Below, in pieces: positions 55,026 through 63,013 of a DNA stretch of 64,000 nucleotides. Source of the DNA: Microbispora hainanensis (GTDB taxonomy: Bacteria; Actinomycetota; Actinomycetes; Streptosporangiales; Streptosporangiaceae); the NCBI RefSeq assembly GCF_036186745.1, contig NZ_CP108086.1, positions 4,650,001 through 4,714,000 of the forward strand. The letters are read 5' to 3'. Position 1 is the first letter of the stretch, and each line of letters begins with the position of its first letter. The notes beneath the pieces are model-generated. The model saw only the letters and a program-made list of their open reading frames with translations. It did no database searches and had not been told where the DNA came from. Position numbers and translations under genes: made by a program.

Positions 55026-56129
55026 GTGCGAAGCAAGGAGTCTCCTGGGGCCGCGCGTGGCGTCGTCGGCGAGTCCCGCCTGCGCGCGCTGCTGCGTCCA
55101 CTCGATCCGGTTCCCCCGTCCGCCCGCCTGCGATCGACGCCGTCCCCGCCCGGGCCGCCGCCGTCGTTCGGCGCTCCCCACATCGTCCGTACGGAGACCT
55201 ACGTGCCCGAGCATCCGACGGAGGCCGAGGACGGCCCCTACCGCGAGGAGACCTTCATCCTGCCCGAGGAGGCCGCAGATCAATGGGCGGGCCGCCCAGA
55301 CGGGTCGGCAGGACGTTCCGGCGTGCCAAGCACATCCGTGCCAGACCTGAGAACGCGCGGACGGGCGGCTCTCGGTCGCGCCCTGCCACGGCTCGATCCG
55401 GGCATGCCCGGGCTGCGGGTGCTCGTGGCCGCCGGGCTGCTCGCCGCGGTCGTCACCGGGGTCCTGGCCTGGCGGTCGAGGCCGGTGGCCGAGCCCATCG
55501 CCCCGCCGCTTCCGGCCGCCGCGGTTCGCGACCTTGGTTCTGCCGCAGATCATGGCGCGGATTCCGCTGCCGGCCGCGACGTGCCGCCTGGTTCGGCGAC
55601 GCCCGCGTCTCCGGGCCCGGGAGCCGACGGCGGGCCGGGCGCGACGGCCTATGTCGCGGGTGCCGGTTCTTCCACGGTCACCACCCCGGGGTCGCCCGCG
55701 CGGGTCGTCGTTTATGTGACGGGCAAGGTTCGCCACCCGGGAGTGTTCGTCCTCGCGTCCGGCGCGCGGGTCGCCGACGCGATCGAGGCCGCAGGAGGTC
55801 TGCGGAAGGGCGCGAAACCGGGTGCCATCAACCTGGCCCGGCGTCTGGTGGACGGTGAGCAGATCGTCGCCGGAAGCCCGGCGGCGGCCGGTGCGGACTC
55901 CGCCTCCGTCCCTGGATCGACCATGGTGCCCGGAGCGGGCGTGGTGAACCTCAACACCGCCACCGCCGAGCAACTCGACGCGCTGCCCGGGATCGGCGGC
56001 GTGATCGCGCAACGGATCGTCGACTACCGGAACGCGCACGGAGGCTTCCAGAGCGTCGACCAGTTGAAGGAGGTCCCGGGCATCGGAGACAGGAAGTTCG
56101 CCGAGATGCGCGACAAGGTCTCCGTGTGA
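55026..56129 (+). CDS. comEA: ComEA-type DNA-binding competence protein
   Basis: Membrane-anchored DNA receptor of 367 aa. A cytoplasmic Pro-rich segment of about 120 residues precedes a membrane helix (VLVAAGLLAAVVTGVLAW). A low-complexity linker, an SLBB domain (VVVYVTGKVRHPGVFVLASG) and a C-terminal helix-hairpin-helix pair (NLNTATAEQLDALPGIGGV; LKEVPGIGDRKFAEMRDKV) follow. The N-terminal segment is longer than in Bacillus ComEA, as is usual in actinomycetes. It overlaps comEC by 4 bp (GTGA). Confidence 0.92.
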   Translation: MRSKESPGAARGVVGESRLRALLRPLDPVPPSARLRSTPSPPGPPPSFGAPHIVRTETYVPEHPTEAEDGPYREETFILPEEAADQWAGRPDGSAGRSGVPSTSVPDLRTRGRAALGRALPRLDPGMPGLRVLVAAGLLAAVVTGVLAWRSRPVAEPIAPPLPAAAVRDLGSAADHGADSAAGRDVPPGSATPASPGPGADGGPGATAYVAGAGSSTVTTPGSPARVVVYVTGKVRHPGVFVLASGARVADAIEAAGGLRKGAKPGAINLARRLVDGEQIVAGSPAAAGADSASVPGSTMVPGAGVVNLNTATAEQLDALPGIGGVIAQRIVDYRNAHGGFQSVDQLKEVPGIGDRKFAEMRDKVSV

Positions 56130-59074
56130 CCGCCGTCGGCTTCCCTCACGGCCTGACCGGGGACCACGACGAGCCGGACAGCGGCCCGACGGTCTGCAGT
56201 GAGGCCGGGTGCGCTGAGCGGGGGTGTGCCGGGCGGGGCTGCGACCTGCCGGGGTGTGCCGGGTCGGGGTGTGCCGGGTCGGGGTGTTCCGGGTCGTGGC
56301 GTGACGAACCGGGCGACGAGCCGGGCAGCGAACCGGCAGGGCGCGACGAGGCTGGACAGGGCCGGGCGGTCTCCGGTCCGGTGGCTCTGGCCGCTCCGGC
56401 GGTGGCCGCCTGGCTCACGGCGCTCGTGCTGCTCGGCTGCTCCGCCGTCGCCGGAGCTGCCGTGGCACTGGCCGCGACCATCGCGGGCGCGGTCATGTGG
56501 GCGACTGCGTGGACCGCCGGGCGGCGCGGCAAGCGGGCAGGTGGGAGACTCGCCGACCTGGTGGGAGCGCCGGGGGCCGCGCTCCGGACCGCCCTTGCGG
56601 TGCTCGCGTCCACCGCCGTCACGGCCACGGTGACGGCGTTCATGGTCCACCGGGTGACGACCGGGCCGGTGCCGGACCTGGCCCACCGGAGCGTCTCGGT
56701 GACCGCGGAAGCCGAGATCACCGACGATCCGCGCATCCGGCCGCACCAGGGCGGGGTGTCCCGGCGGGAGACGGCGGTCGTCCAGGCCCGGATGCTGCTC
56801 GTGTCGGCCGCTCGGGAGCGGTACGCCGTGGACGTGCCCGTCGTGCTGCTCGGTCCGGCCGACGGCTGGCGTCCGCTGCTGCCCAGCCAGCGGGTCAGGG
56901 TGCGCGGGCGGTTGAGCCCGGCGGAGCAGGGTGAGCCGGTCGCGGCCGTGATGCTCGTCCGGGGGCTGCCCGAGCCGATCGGCACGCCCTCGGCCGTTCA
57001 GCGTACGGCCGGGGTGCTACGCGAGGGGCTGCGGGAGGCGAGTGGCGTGCTGCCGGACGACCAGCGCGGGCTGCTGCCCGGCCTGGTCGTCGGCGACGTG
57101 TCACGCCTCGACGAGGAGGTGCGGCTCGACCTGGTGACGGCGGGCCTGAGCCACCTCACCGCCGTATCCGGCACCAATCTGGCGATCGTGGCGGGTGCTG
57201 TGCTGGTGTTCGGGCGCTTCGCCGGCCTGCCCCTGGCACTCCGGGCCGTCGTCGCGGTCATCGCGATGATCGCTTTCTCGGTCGTGGCGAGGCCGTCGCC
57301 GAGCGTGCTGCGGGCCCTCGTCATGGGAACCGTCGCCGCCGTGGCCCTCGGCACCGGCCGCACCCGGGACGGTGTGGCCGCCCTGTCGGCGACCGTGCTG
57401 GGGCTGGTCGTGTTCGATCCCGGGCTGGCCCGTCAGTGGGGCTTCGCGCTGTCGGTGTTCGCGACCGGCGGCATCCTGATCCTCGCGCCCCGATGGCGCG
57501 ACCGTCTGACGGCGCGCCGGGTGCCCCGCCTGCTCGCCGAGGCCCTGGCGGTGTCCGCCGCGGCGCAAGCCGCGGTCACGCCCCTGCTGGTGCTGATGTC
57601 GGGGCGGCTCGATCTGGCGGCGGTCCCGGCCAACCTTCTCGCGGAGCCCGCGGTGGCGCCCGCGACTGTGCTGGGGTTCGGGGCCGCCGTGGTCGCTCCG
57701 GTGAGCATGGACCTGGCCCGGCTGCTGGTGCGTCCTGCCGGGTGGGCGGTCGGCTGGATCATCGCGGTGGCGCAGCGGGCGGCGGACCTTCCGTTCGCCT
57801 CGGCGGAGTGGCTCGGGGGAGTGGCGGGCGTCGCCGCGCTCGCGGCGGCGGCCGTCGCGGGATGGCTCGTGCTGCGTGGCCGTGCGCGAAGACGCCTGGT
57901 GGCGGCGCTCTCCGCTGGGGCGCTGCTCGCCGTGCTCGTGGCCGTGCCGGTGGTGTCCCCCTGGCCGCCGCCGGGATGGCTGCTGGTCGTCTGCGACGTC
58001 GGCCAGGGGGACGCCTTGGCGCTGGCGGCCGGTCCCGGCCGGGCCGTGGTGGTCGACTCCGGGCCGCAGCCGGGCCCCGCCGATCGGTGCCTGCGTGCTC
58101 TCGGAGTACGACAGGTGCCGCTCGTGGTCCTGACTCATCCCCATCTCGACCATGTCGGCGGGCTGCCGGGCGTGCTGCGCCGCCGGGCGGTGGGGGCGGT
58201 GGTCGTGAGCCCGAGCCGCGTGCCCGAGGGCGAGGCCGTACGGGTCTCCGCGCAACTCAGGGCGGCGCACATTCCGGAATGGCAGGCCGTCCCCGGAATG
58301 CGGTGGCGGTTCGGACCGAGCGAGATCACCGTGCTCGCCCCCGAGCCCGGTGTGGGGCCGCAGGGCCCCGGCGAGGGGGCGGTGTCCAACAACGCCAGCG
58401 TCGTGCTGCTGGTCCGGTGGTTCGGACCGTCCACATCGCCCGGCGGCTCGCCCGCGGCGCCTGGCGGGTCGCTCGCAGCACAGGGCACAGTGACAGCGCC
58501 AGGCGCTGCGGGAGTGCAGGCTCCGGCAGCGGAGGGGGCCGCGGGAGCGCAGAGCGCAACGACAGCTTCCGGCGCTGCGACAGCATCCGGCCCAGCCGCA
58601 GCGCCTGGAGTGCCCGGAGCGTCGGCGGAGGCGGCAGCCCCCGGAGTGCGGCCGGTGGCGGGGCCGATGGTGGGGCCGGTGGCGGGGCCGGTGGCGGGGC
58701 CGGTGGTGGGGCCGATGAAGGGGGCAGTATCGGGGCCGGCTCTGGGGACGGCCCTGCTCGCCGGTGACCTGGAGACGGAGGCGCAGGAAGCCCTGGTGCG
58801 GCGCGGCCTGCCACGGGTCGACCTGTTGAAAGTCGCTCATCACGGCTCGTCTCGACAGGCACCTGCCTTTCTCGCCGCCACGGGCGCGCGGGCCGCTCTC
58901 ATCAGCGTCGGCGCGGTCAACGACTATGGGCATCCCGCCCCGCTGACGCTGCGGCGCCTGCGCTGGCTGGGCATGCGCCCCTACCGCACCGACCTGTCCG
59001 GGGACATCGCCGTCGTCGCCACTGACGACGGCCTCGCGGTGGTCGTACGGGGCAAAGGAGCGCGAGCCAGGTGA
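56126..59074 (+). CDS. comEC: ComEC/Rec2 DNA-uptake channel protein
   Basis: Membrane protein of 982 aa with the competence domain (GLSHLTAVSGTNLAIVAGAVL), many membrane helices, and a C-terminal metallo-beta-lactamase domain (CDVGQGDALAL, LTHPHLDHVGGLPG, KVAHHGSS). Two features are unusual. Residues 24-54 hold seven cysteines spaced exactly five apart (C-x4-C), from a 15-bp DNA repeat. About 104 Ala/Gly/Pro-rich residues (about 770-873) interrupt the lactamase domain between NNASVVLLVRW and TALLAGDLE. The GTG at 56126 overlaps comEA; the Cys-rich stretch is therefore probably translated, although a later start is possible. Confidence 0.92.
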   Translation: MTAVGFPHGLTGDHDEPDSGPTVCSEAGCAERGCAGRGCDLPGCAGSGCAGSGCSGSWRDEPGDEPGSEPAGRDEAGQGRAVSGPVALAAPAVAAWLTALVLLGCSAVAGAAVALAATIAGAVMWATAWTAGRRGKRAGGRLADLVGAPGAALRTALAVLASTAVTATVTAFMVHRVTTGPVPDLAHRSVSVTAEAEITDDPRIRPHQGGVSRRETAVVQARMLLVSAARERYAVDVPVVLLGPADGWRPLLPSQRVRVRGRLSPAEQGEPVAAVMLVRGLPEPIGTPSAVQRTAGVLREGLREASGVLPDDQRGLLPGLVVGDVSRLDEEVRLDLVTAGLSHLTAVSGTNLAIVAGAVLVFGRFAGLPLALRAVVAVIAMIAFSVVARPSPSVLRALVMGTVAAVALGTGRTRDGVAALSATVLGLVVFDPGLARQWGFALSVFATGGILILAPRWRDRLTARRVPRLLAEALAVSAAAQAAVTPLLVLMSGRLDLAAVPANLLAEPAVAPATVLGFGAAVVAPVSMDLARLLVRPAGWAVGWIIAVAQRAADLPFASAEWLGGVAGVAALAAAAVAGWLVLRGRARRRLVAALSAGALLAVLVAVPVVSPWPPPGWLLVVCDVGQGDALALAAGPGRAVVVDSGPQPGPADRCLRALGVRQVPLVVLTHPHLDHVGGLPGVLRRRAVGAVVVSPSRVPEGEAVRVSAQLRAAHIPEWQAVPGMRWRFGPSEITVLAPEPGVGPQGPGEGAVSNNASVVLLVRWFGPSTSPGGSPAAPGGSLAAQGTVTAPGAAGVQAPAAEGAAGAQSATTASGAATASGPAAAPGVPGASAEAAAPGVRPVAGPMVGPVAGPVAGPVVGPMKGAVSGPALGTALLAGDLETEAQEALVRRGLPRVDLLKVAHHGSSRQAPAFLAATGARAALISVGAVNDYGHPAPLTLRRLRWLGMRPYRTDLSGDIAVVATDDGLAVVVRGKGARAR

Positions 59075-59137
59075 GAAGGCGAGGGAGGGGTGGCGGTGGA
59101 TGTGCCCCGGCCGCCGGGGCGTGGCATGCTGCGTGAC

Positions 59138-60103
59138 ATGGCGAACCCAGCACCTGTGACCCTGGTCGTCGGCGACGAGGAGTTCCTGGCCGATCGCGCC
59201 GTCGGCTCCATCGTGGCCGCCGTACGCGCCGAGAATCCGGGGGCGGAGCTGCACGACCTTCAGGGGAGCAAGGTGGAGCCGGGGGAGCTGACCGGGCTCG
59301 TTTCCCCCTCGTTGTTCGGTGACCGCTCGGTCATCGTGATCCGCGGGGCGCAGGATCTCTCGAAGGACGTCATCGCCGAGATCGTGAAATACACCGCCCA
59401 TCCGGCCGACGACGCCGTGCTGGTGCTGGCCCACGCCGGTGGGGCCAAGGGGAAGGCCCTGGTAGACGGGGTGAAGAAGGCGGGCGCGGACGTCGTCACC
59501 GTGGCCAAGCCGACCAAGGCGGGGGAGCGGCTCGACTTCATCAAGGCCGAGGTACGCAGGGAGGGCCGCTCGATCTCGCCCGCCGCCGCCCAGGCGCTGC
59601 TCGACGCGGTGGGCAGCGACCTGCGCGAACTTGCCGCCGCCTGCAATCAGCTCGCTTTCGACACCGAGGGCAAGAACATCGACGAGGCGGCGGTCGCCAA
59701 GTATTACCGGGGACGCGCGGAGGTCAGCGGCTTCACGATCGCCGACCTGGCCATCGAGGGTCGCTTGGGGGAGGCGCTCGAACAGGTCCGCTGGGCCGTC
59801 GCCACGGGCGTGGCGCCGGTGCTGATCGTCAGCGCGCTCGCCGGGGGCCTGCGCTCGCTCGCCAAGGTGGGCGGGGCGCCCCGCAACCTGCGCGGCGGCC
59901 AGTTGGCGAGCCACGTGGGCATGCCGCCATGGAAGATCGACCGGGTGAAGCGCCAGCTGTCCGGTTGGGGGCCGGACGGGATCTCCACCGCCCTCCAGGC
60001 CGTGGCCACCGCCGACGAGCAGGTCAAGGGTGGTGGCACCGACCCGGCGTACGCGCTGGAGAAGGTTGTCCACACGATCGTGGCCAGCCGGAACAAGCGC
60101 TGA
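59138..60103 (+). CDS. holA: DNA polymerase III delta subunit
   Basis: Clamp-loader delta subunit of 321 aa. It starts MANPAPVTLVVGDEEFLADRAV, the delta N-terminal nucleotide-like fold, and continues with GDLREL-type helices (VGSDLRELAAACNQLAF) and the C-terminal domain (YALEKVVHTIVASRNKR). The ATG at 59138 is exactly 7 nt after CATGCT and lacks a Shine-Dalgarno. An earlier in-frame GTG would add non-family residues. The order comEA-comEC-holA-rpsT is common in actinobacteria. Confidence 0.93.
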   Translation: MANPAPVTLVVGDEEFLADRAVGSIVAAVRAENPGAELHDLQGSKVEPGELTGLVSPSLFGDRSVIVIRGAQDLSKDVIAEIVKYTAHPADDAVLVLAHAGGAKGKALVDGVKKAGADVVTVAKPTKAGERLDFIKAEVRREGRSISPAAAQALLDAVGSDLRELAAACNQLAFDTEGKNIDEAAVAKYYRGRAEVSGFTIADLAIEGRLGEALEQVRWAVATGVAPVLIVSALAGGLRSLAKVGGAPRNLRGGQLASHVGMPPWKIDRVKRQLSGWGPDGISTALQAVATADEQVKGGGTDPAYALEKVVHTIVASRNKR

Positions 60104-60155
60104 TCCCGCCCTCTCGGTTCGGGACGTCACCGAGGGGGCCGGACGCCCGTCCAGG

Positions 60156-60259
60156 GCCGGTCGCCACGCCCGGTCGCGGGAGCCGGTCGGCCACGCCTGG
60201 CCCAGGAGCCGGTCGCCAGGTTTGATCCCGGGAGCCGGTCTGCCATGCCTGGTCCAGGC
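60156..60259. repeat. Four 26-bp tandem repeats downstream of holA
   Basis: Units beginning GCCGGTCGCCACGCC start at 60156, 60182, 60208 and 60234, a strict 26-bp period with internal substitutions. Confidence 0.85.
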
Positions 60260-60285
60260 GGGGCCCGCCGCTCCCTGTCCACGAG

Positions 60286-60783
60286 TCAGGCGTGGCCGGG
60301 GTTCTCCACGCGAAGCAGCATTCGCTTGAGCAGCGCCGCGAGGATCTCCTGGTCGTCCGGCCCCAGAACGCCCACCATCGCGTCCTCGACCTCGCCGCGC
60401 AGATCCATCGCCTTGAGCCAGATCGCGCGGCCTTCGCTCGTCAGCTCCACGTCCACCCGGCGGCGGTCCTCCACGCTGCGGATGCGCCGGACGAGCCCCG
60501 CCTTCTCCAGGGTGTCCAGGCGGCCCGTCATGCCGGCGGGGGAGACCTTCAGCTCGGCGGCGAGCTCGGACGGGGTGGCACGGCCGCCCTCTCCCCGGGC
60601 CCCGAGCCAATGCAGGGTCTCGTACTCGAAGTCCTGCAGGCCCACCGCGGCGAGCGCACTGTCCTTCGCTTGAGCGAGGTGCTTCACCAGGAACTGCATG
60701 CGCGTGACGATCGCCTCCACGCGTTCGTCGAAGGGCGCCTTCCCGCGCCACCGCGCGATGTGCCGGTCCACCGAGTCGTCCAC
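60286..60783 (-). CDS. MarR-family transcriptional regulator
   Basis: Regulator of 165 aa. The winged helix includes FEYETLHWLGARGEGGRATPSELAAELKVSPAGMTGRLDTLEKAGLVRRIRSVEDRRRVDVELT-type sequence in standard MarR order (about residues 50-115), flanked by dimerisation helices. The GTG at 60783 lies 6 nt after TAGGAT and has no Shine-Dalgarno. It is divergent from an MFS efflux-type gene across a 66-bp gap that holds a palindrome, so it probably represses both. Confidence 0.9.
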   Translation of the reverse strand: MDDSVDRHIARWRGKAPFDERVEAIVTRMQFLVKHLAQAKDSALAAVGLQDFEYETLHWLGARGEGGRATPSELAAELKVSPAGMTGRLDTLEKAGLVRRIRSVEDRRRVDVELTSEGRAIWLKAMDLRGEVEDAMVGVLGPDDQEILAALLKRMLLRVENPGHA

Positions 60784-60789
60784 GGGGCA

Positions 60790-60841
60790 ATCCTACGCCA
60801 GATAAAAATACGTTGACGAAAAATTCGCTGGCGAAATACCT
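60790..60841. promoter_or_regulatory. Divergent MarR/MFS promoters with palindromic operator
   Basis: For the MFS gene TTGACG (60813-60818), a 17-bp spacer and ATACCT (60836-60841). The spacer contains TTCGC-TG-GCGAA (60824-60835), a dyad well placed for a MarR repressor. For the marR gene the -10 is TAGGAT (complement of 60790-60795) and its weak -35 overlaps the MFS -35. Confidence 0.65.
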
Positions 60842-60849
60842 TGCCTCGC

Positions 60850-62055
60850 ATGATTGCACGTCTGGTCGCCGGGCGGACGGTCGCGGCGCTCGCCACCGCC
60901 CTCATCCCCACCGGGCTCACCCTCGCCGTCATCAGGGTGACCGGCTCCGCCCTCGACCTCGGGGTCGTCCTCGCCGCCGAGATGCTGCCCATGCTCCTGC
61001 TGCTCCCGGTCGGCGGAGTGTTCGCCGACCGCTTCCCGCCGAGGCGGGTGATCCTCGTGGCCGACATGGTCCGCTGCGCCGCCCAGATGACACTGGGGGC
61101 GCTGCTTCTCCTCGGGCATCCCTCTATCGCGCTGATGGCGGGACTCGCGGCGCTCACCGGAGCCGCGGTGGCCTTCGGCGTCCCGGCGGTGTCACCGCTG
61201 GTCATCGGAGTGGTGCCGGCGGAGCGCCGGCTCCGGGTGAACGCCCACATGGGAGTGGCAAGCGGCGTCGCACAGATCGCCGGTCCCGCGCTCGCCGGAG
61301 GCCTGACGCTGTGGCTCGGGCCGGGATGGTCCTTCCTGCTGACCGGGATGCTGTTCGCCGGATCCGCGATCACGCTGGGCGGCCTGGTCACGGCTTCGCG
61401 GCCGGCGTCCGAACGCGATCACCTCCTCCACGACCTTCGGGAAGGGTGGCGCGAGGCGCGGCGGCACCGCTGGTTCCTGATCAGCGTGGCCGGGCACGGC
61501 GTCTGGCACCTCGGGGCGGGCATCCTGCTGACCCTCGGTCCGGTCATCGCCGTACGCAGCCTGGGCGGGGAGTCGGTGTGGGTGGTCGTCGCGCAGGCGG
61601 GAACGGTGGCGACGGTGCTCGGCGTCTTCGCGGCCCCCAGGCTGCGGATCCGGCGCCCCCTCGCCGTGGCGGCGGTCGGCGCGGCGGTCTACGCATGCCC
61701 GCTCGCCGCCTTCGCGTTCCCCGCGGAGTTGCCCGCCCCGGCGGTGGTCGTGACCGCCGCGTACGTGATCGCCATGCTGGGCGTGGGGATGCTGACGCCG
61801 CTGTGGGAGACGGTGGTGCAGCAGCGTGTGGAGCCGCAGGCCCTCGGCCGGGTGGACTCGCTCGACGCGCTGATCTCCTTCGCGGCACGGCCACTCGGGC
61901 TCGCCGCGGCCGCGCCGGTCGCCGCCTGGGCCGGCGCCGCGGCACCACTGCTCACGGCGGCGGTGCTGGTGGCCGTGGTCAACCTGGCCGTGCTCGCCCT
62001 GCCCGAGGTCCGGCGGCGTACGACGGAGAAGGCGGCGCGGCCCATGCCCGCCTGA
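60850..62055 (+). CDS. MFS transporter
   Basis: Membrane protein of 401 aa with about 10-12 hydrophobic helices. The loop GGVFADRFPPRRVILVADM after helix 2 is the MFS A-like motif; LWETVVQQRVEPQALGRVDSLD near the C-terminus is typical of the enterobactin-exporter-like/MFS_3 group. The ATG at 60850 is 8 nt after the -10, without Shine-Dalgarno. Control by the divergent MarR protein is inferred; the substrate is unknown, probably a small toxic compound. Confidence 0.9.
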   Translation: MIARLVAGRTVAALATALIPTGLTLAVIRVTGSALDLGVVLAAEMLPMLLLLPVGGVFADRFPPRRVILVADMVRCAAQMTLGALLLLGHPSIALMAGLAALTGAAVAFGVPAVSPLVIGVVPAERRLRVNAHMGVASGVAQIAGPALAGGLTLWLGPGWSFLLTGMLFAGSAITLGGLVTASRPASERDHLLHDLREGWREARRHRWFLISVAGHGVWHLGAGILLTLGPVIAVRSLGGESVWVVVAQAGTVATVLGVFAAPRLRIRRPLAVAAVGAAVYACPLAAFAFPAELPAPAVVVTAAYVIAMLGVGMLTPLWETVVQQRVEPQALGRVDSLDALISFAARPLGLAAAAPVAAWAGAAAPLLTAAVLVAVVNLAVLALPEVRRRTTEKAARPMPA

Positions 62056-62078
62056 CATCCGCGGCCGTCGCCCGCCTT

Positions 62079-62247
62079 CCGCCCCGGCAGCCCTTACGGG
62101 TCCTGACGCCGGCGGCCCTCATCGGCCCGGCAGCCTCCTGTCGGCCTGACGCGGGCAACCCTTATCGGCCCGGCAGCTTTCGCCAGCCTGATGCCGGCGG
62201 CCCTTATCGGCCCGGCAGCCTTCGCCGGCCTGACACCGGCAGGTGCC
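62079..62247. repeat. 42-43 bp tandem array downstream of the MFS gene
   Basis: ATCGGCCCGGCAGC occurs at 62121, 62164 and 62206, each in a unit of 42-43 bp ending in GGCCTGA-like sequence. A degenerate copy lies before 62121. The array begins about 25 bp after the MFS stop. The remainder of 62056-62332 has no gene. Confidence 0.8.
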
Positions 62248-62332
62248 CACGTCGTACCAAGTCGCCGTCGGGCATACGAACGCCGTCGGGCATGCGACAA
62301 GGGCGCGCCACGCCGGCGGGGGTACGCGAAAA

Positions 62333-62361
62333 CGCCGCACCCCCACGAGGGGGATGCGGCG
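62333..62361 (-). terminator. Rho-independent terminator of rpsT
   Basis: CGCCGCA/TGCGGCG plus CCCCC/GGGGG arms with one bulged base and a 4-nt loop. On the minus strand the hairpin is followed by TTTT. Confidence 0.85.
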
Positions 62362-62377
62362 TGCGCGTCGGTACGAC

Positions 62378-62650
62378 CTACTTGGCGGCCTGCAGAGCGG
62401 CGGCGCGCTTGGCGATCGCCGACTTCCGGTTGGCGGCCTGGTTCTTGTGAATGACGCCCTTGCTGACGGCCTTGTCGAGCTGACGGGACGCGGCCTTGAG
62501 CGCGACGAGGGCCTCGTCGACGTTGCCCTGGTCGGCAGCCTCGCGGAACTTGCGGACCGCGGTCTTCAGGGACGACTTGACGGCCTTGTTACGCAGCCGG
62601 CGCTTCTCGTTCTGCCGGTTGCGCTTGATCTGGGACTTGATGTTCGCCAC
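62378..62650 (-). CDS. rpsT: 30S ribosomal protein S20
   Basis: Ribosomal protein of 90 aa: (M)[18 protein letters not shown] at the N-terminus, a long basic helix, and [19 protein letters not shown] near the C-terminus, the S20 signature. The GTG at 62650 is preceded by GAGGC at normal spacing; an upstream in-frame extension does not match the family. It is transcribed alone and ends in a strong terminator. Confidence 0.97.
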   Translation of the reverse strand: MANIKSQIKRNRQNEKRRLRNKAVKSSLKTAVRKFREAADQGNVDEALVALKAASRQLDKAVSKGVIHKNQAANRKSAIAKRAAALQAAK

Positions 62651-62853
62651 GAAGAAAGCCTCAGTGTTAAGTCTTGGTCGGATGGGGCGCGCGGGCTGGT
62701 GAGAGGGCGCGCCACACGCAGTTGGACAGGATACCAACAGCCCGGGTCGCCGCTCAAATCAACGACGACAGGGCCGCCCCGCTCATGCTATCGCGGCTGG
62801 GCCGCCGCGGTCCGCACATCAGGCCGCCCACCTTATGAGTCCGCGCCGGCCGG

Positions 62854-63013
62854 TCTACGAGTCCACGCTCCCTCGGGCGGGCCGCTCTACGAGTCCACGC
62901 TCCCTCGGGCGGGCCGCTCTACGAGTCCACGCTCCCTCGGGCGGGCCGCTCTACGAGTTCGCGATCCCTCAGGCTGGCCTGCCCTAGGAGTCCACGCTCC
63001 CTCGGGCGCCGCC
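62854..63013. repeat. Five 32-bp tandem repeats containing a gene's stop codon
   Basis: Units of 32 bp start at 62854, 62886, 62918, 62950 and 62982 (TCTACGAGTCCACGCTCC core). The copy at 62982 is the 3' end of the leftward GH18-like gene, encoding RGSVDS and its stop. The other copies repeat that end, stop codon included, further downstream. The rest of 62651-62853 shows only the rpsT upstream region. Confidence 0.92.

Noticed and set aside
62854..63013. CRISPR array
   Set aside because: The 32-bp units are contiguous with no variable spacers, and one unit is coding. No cas genes are present.
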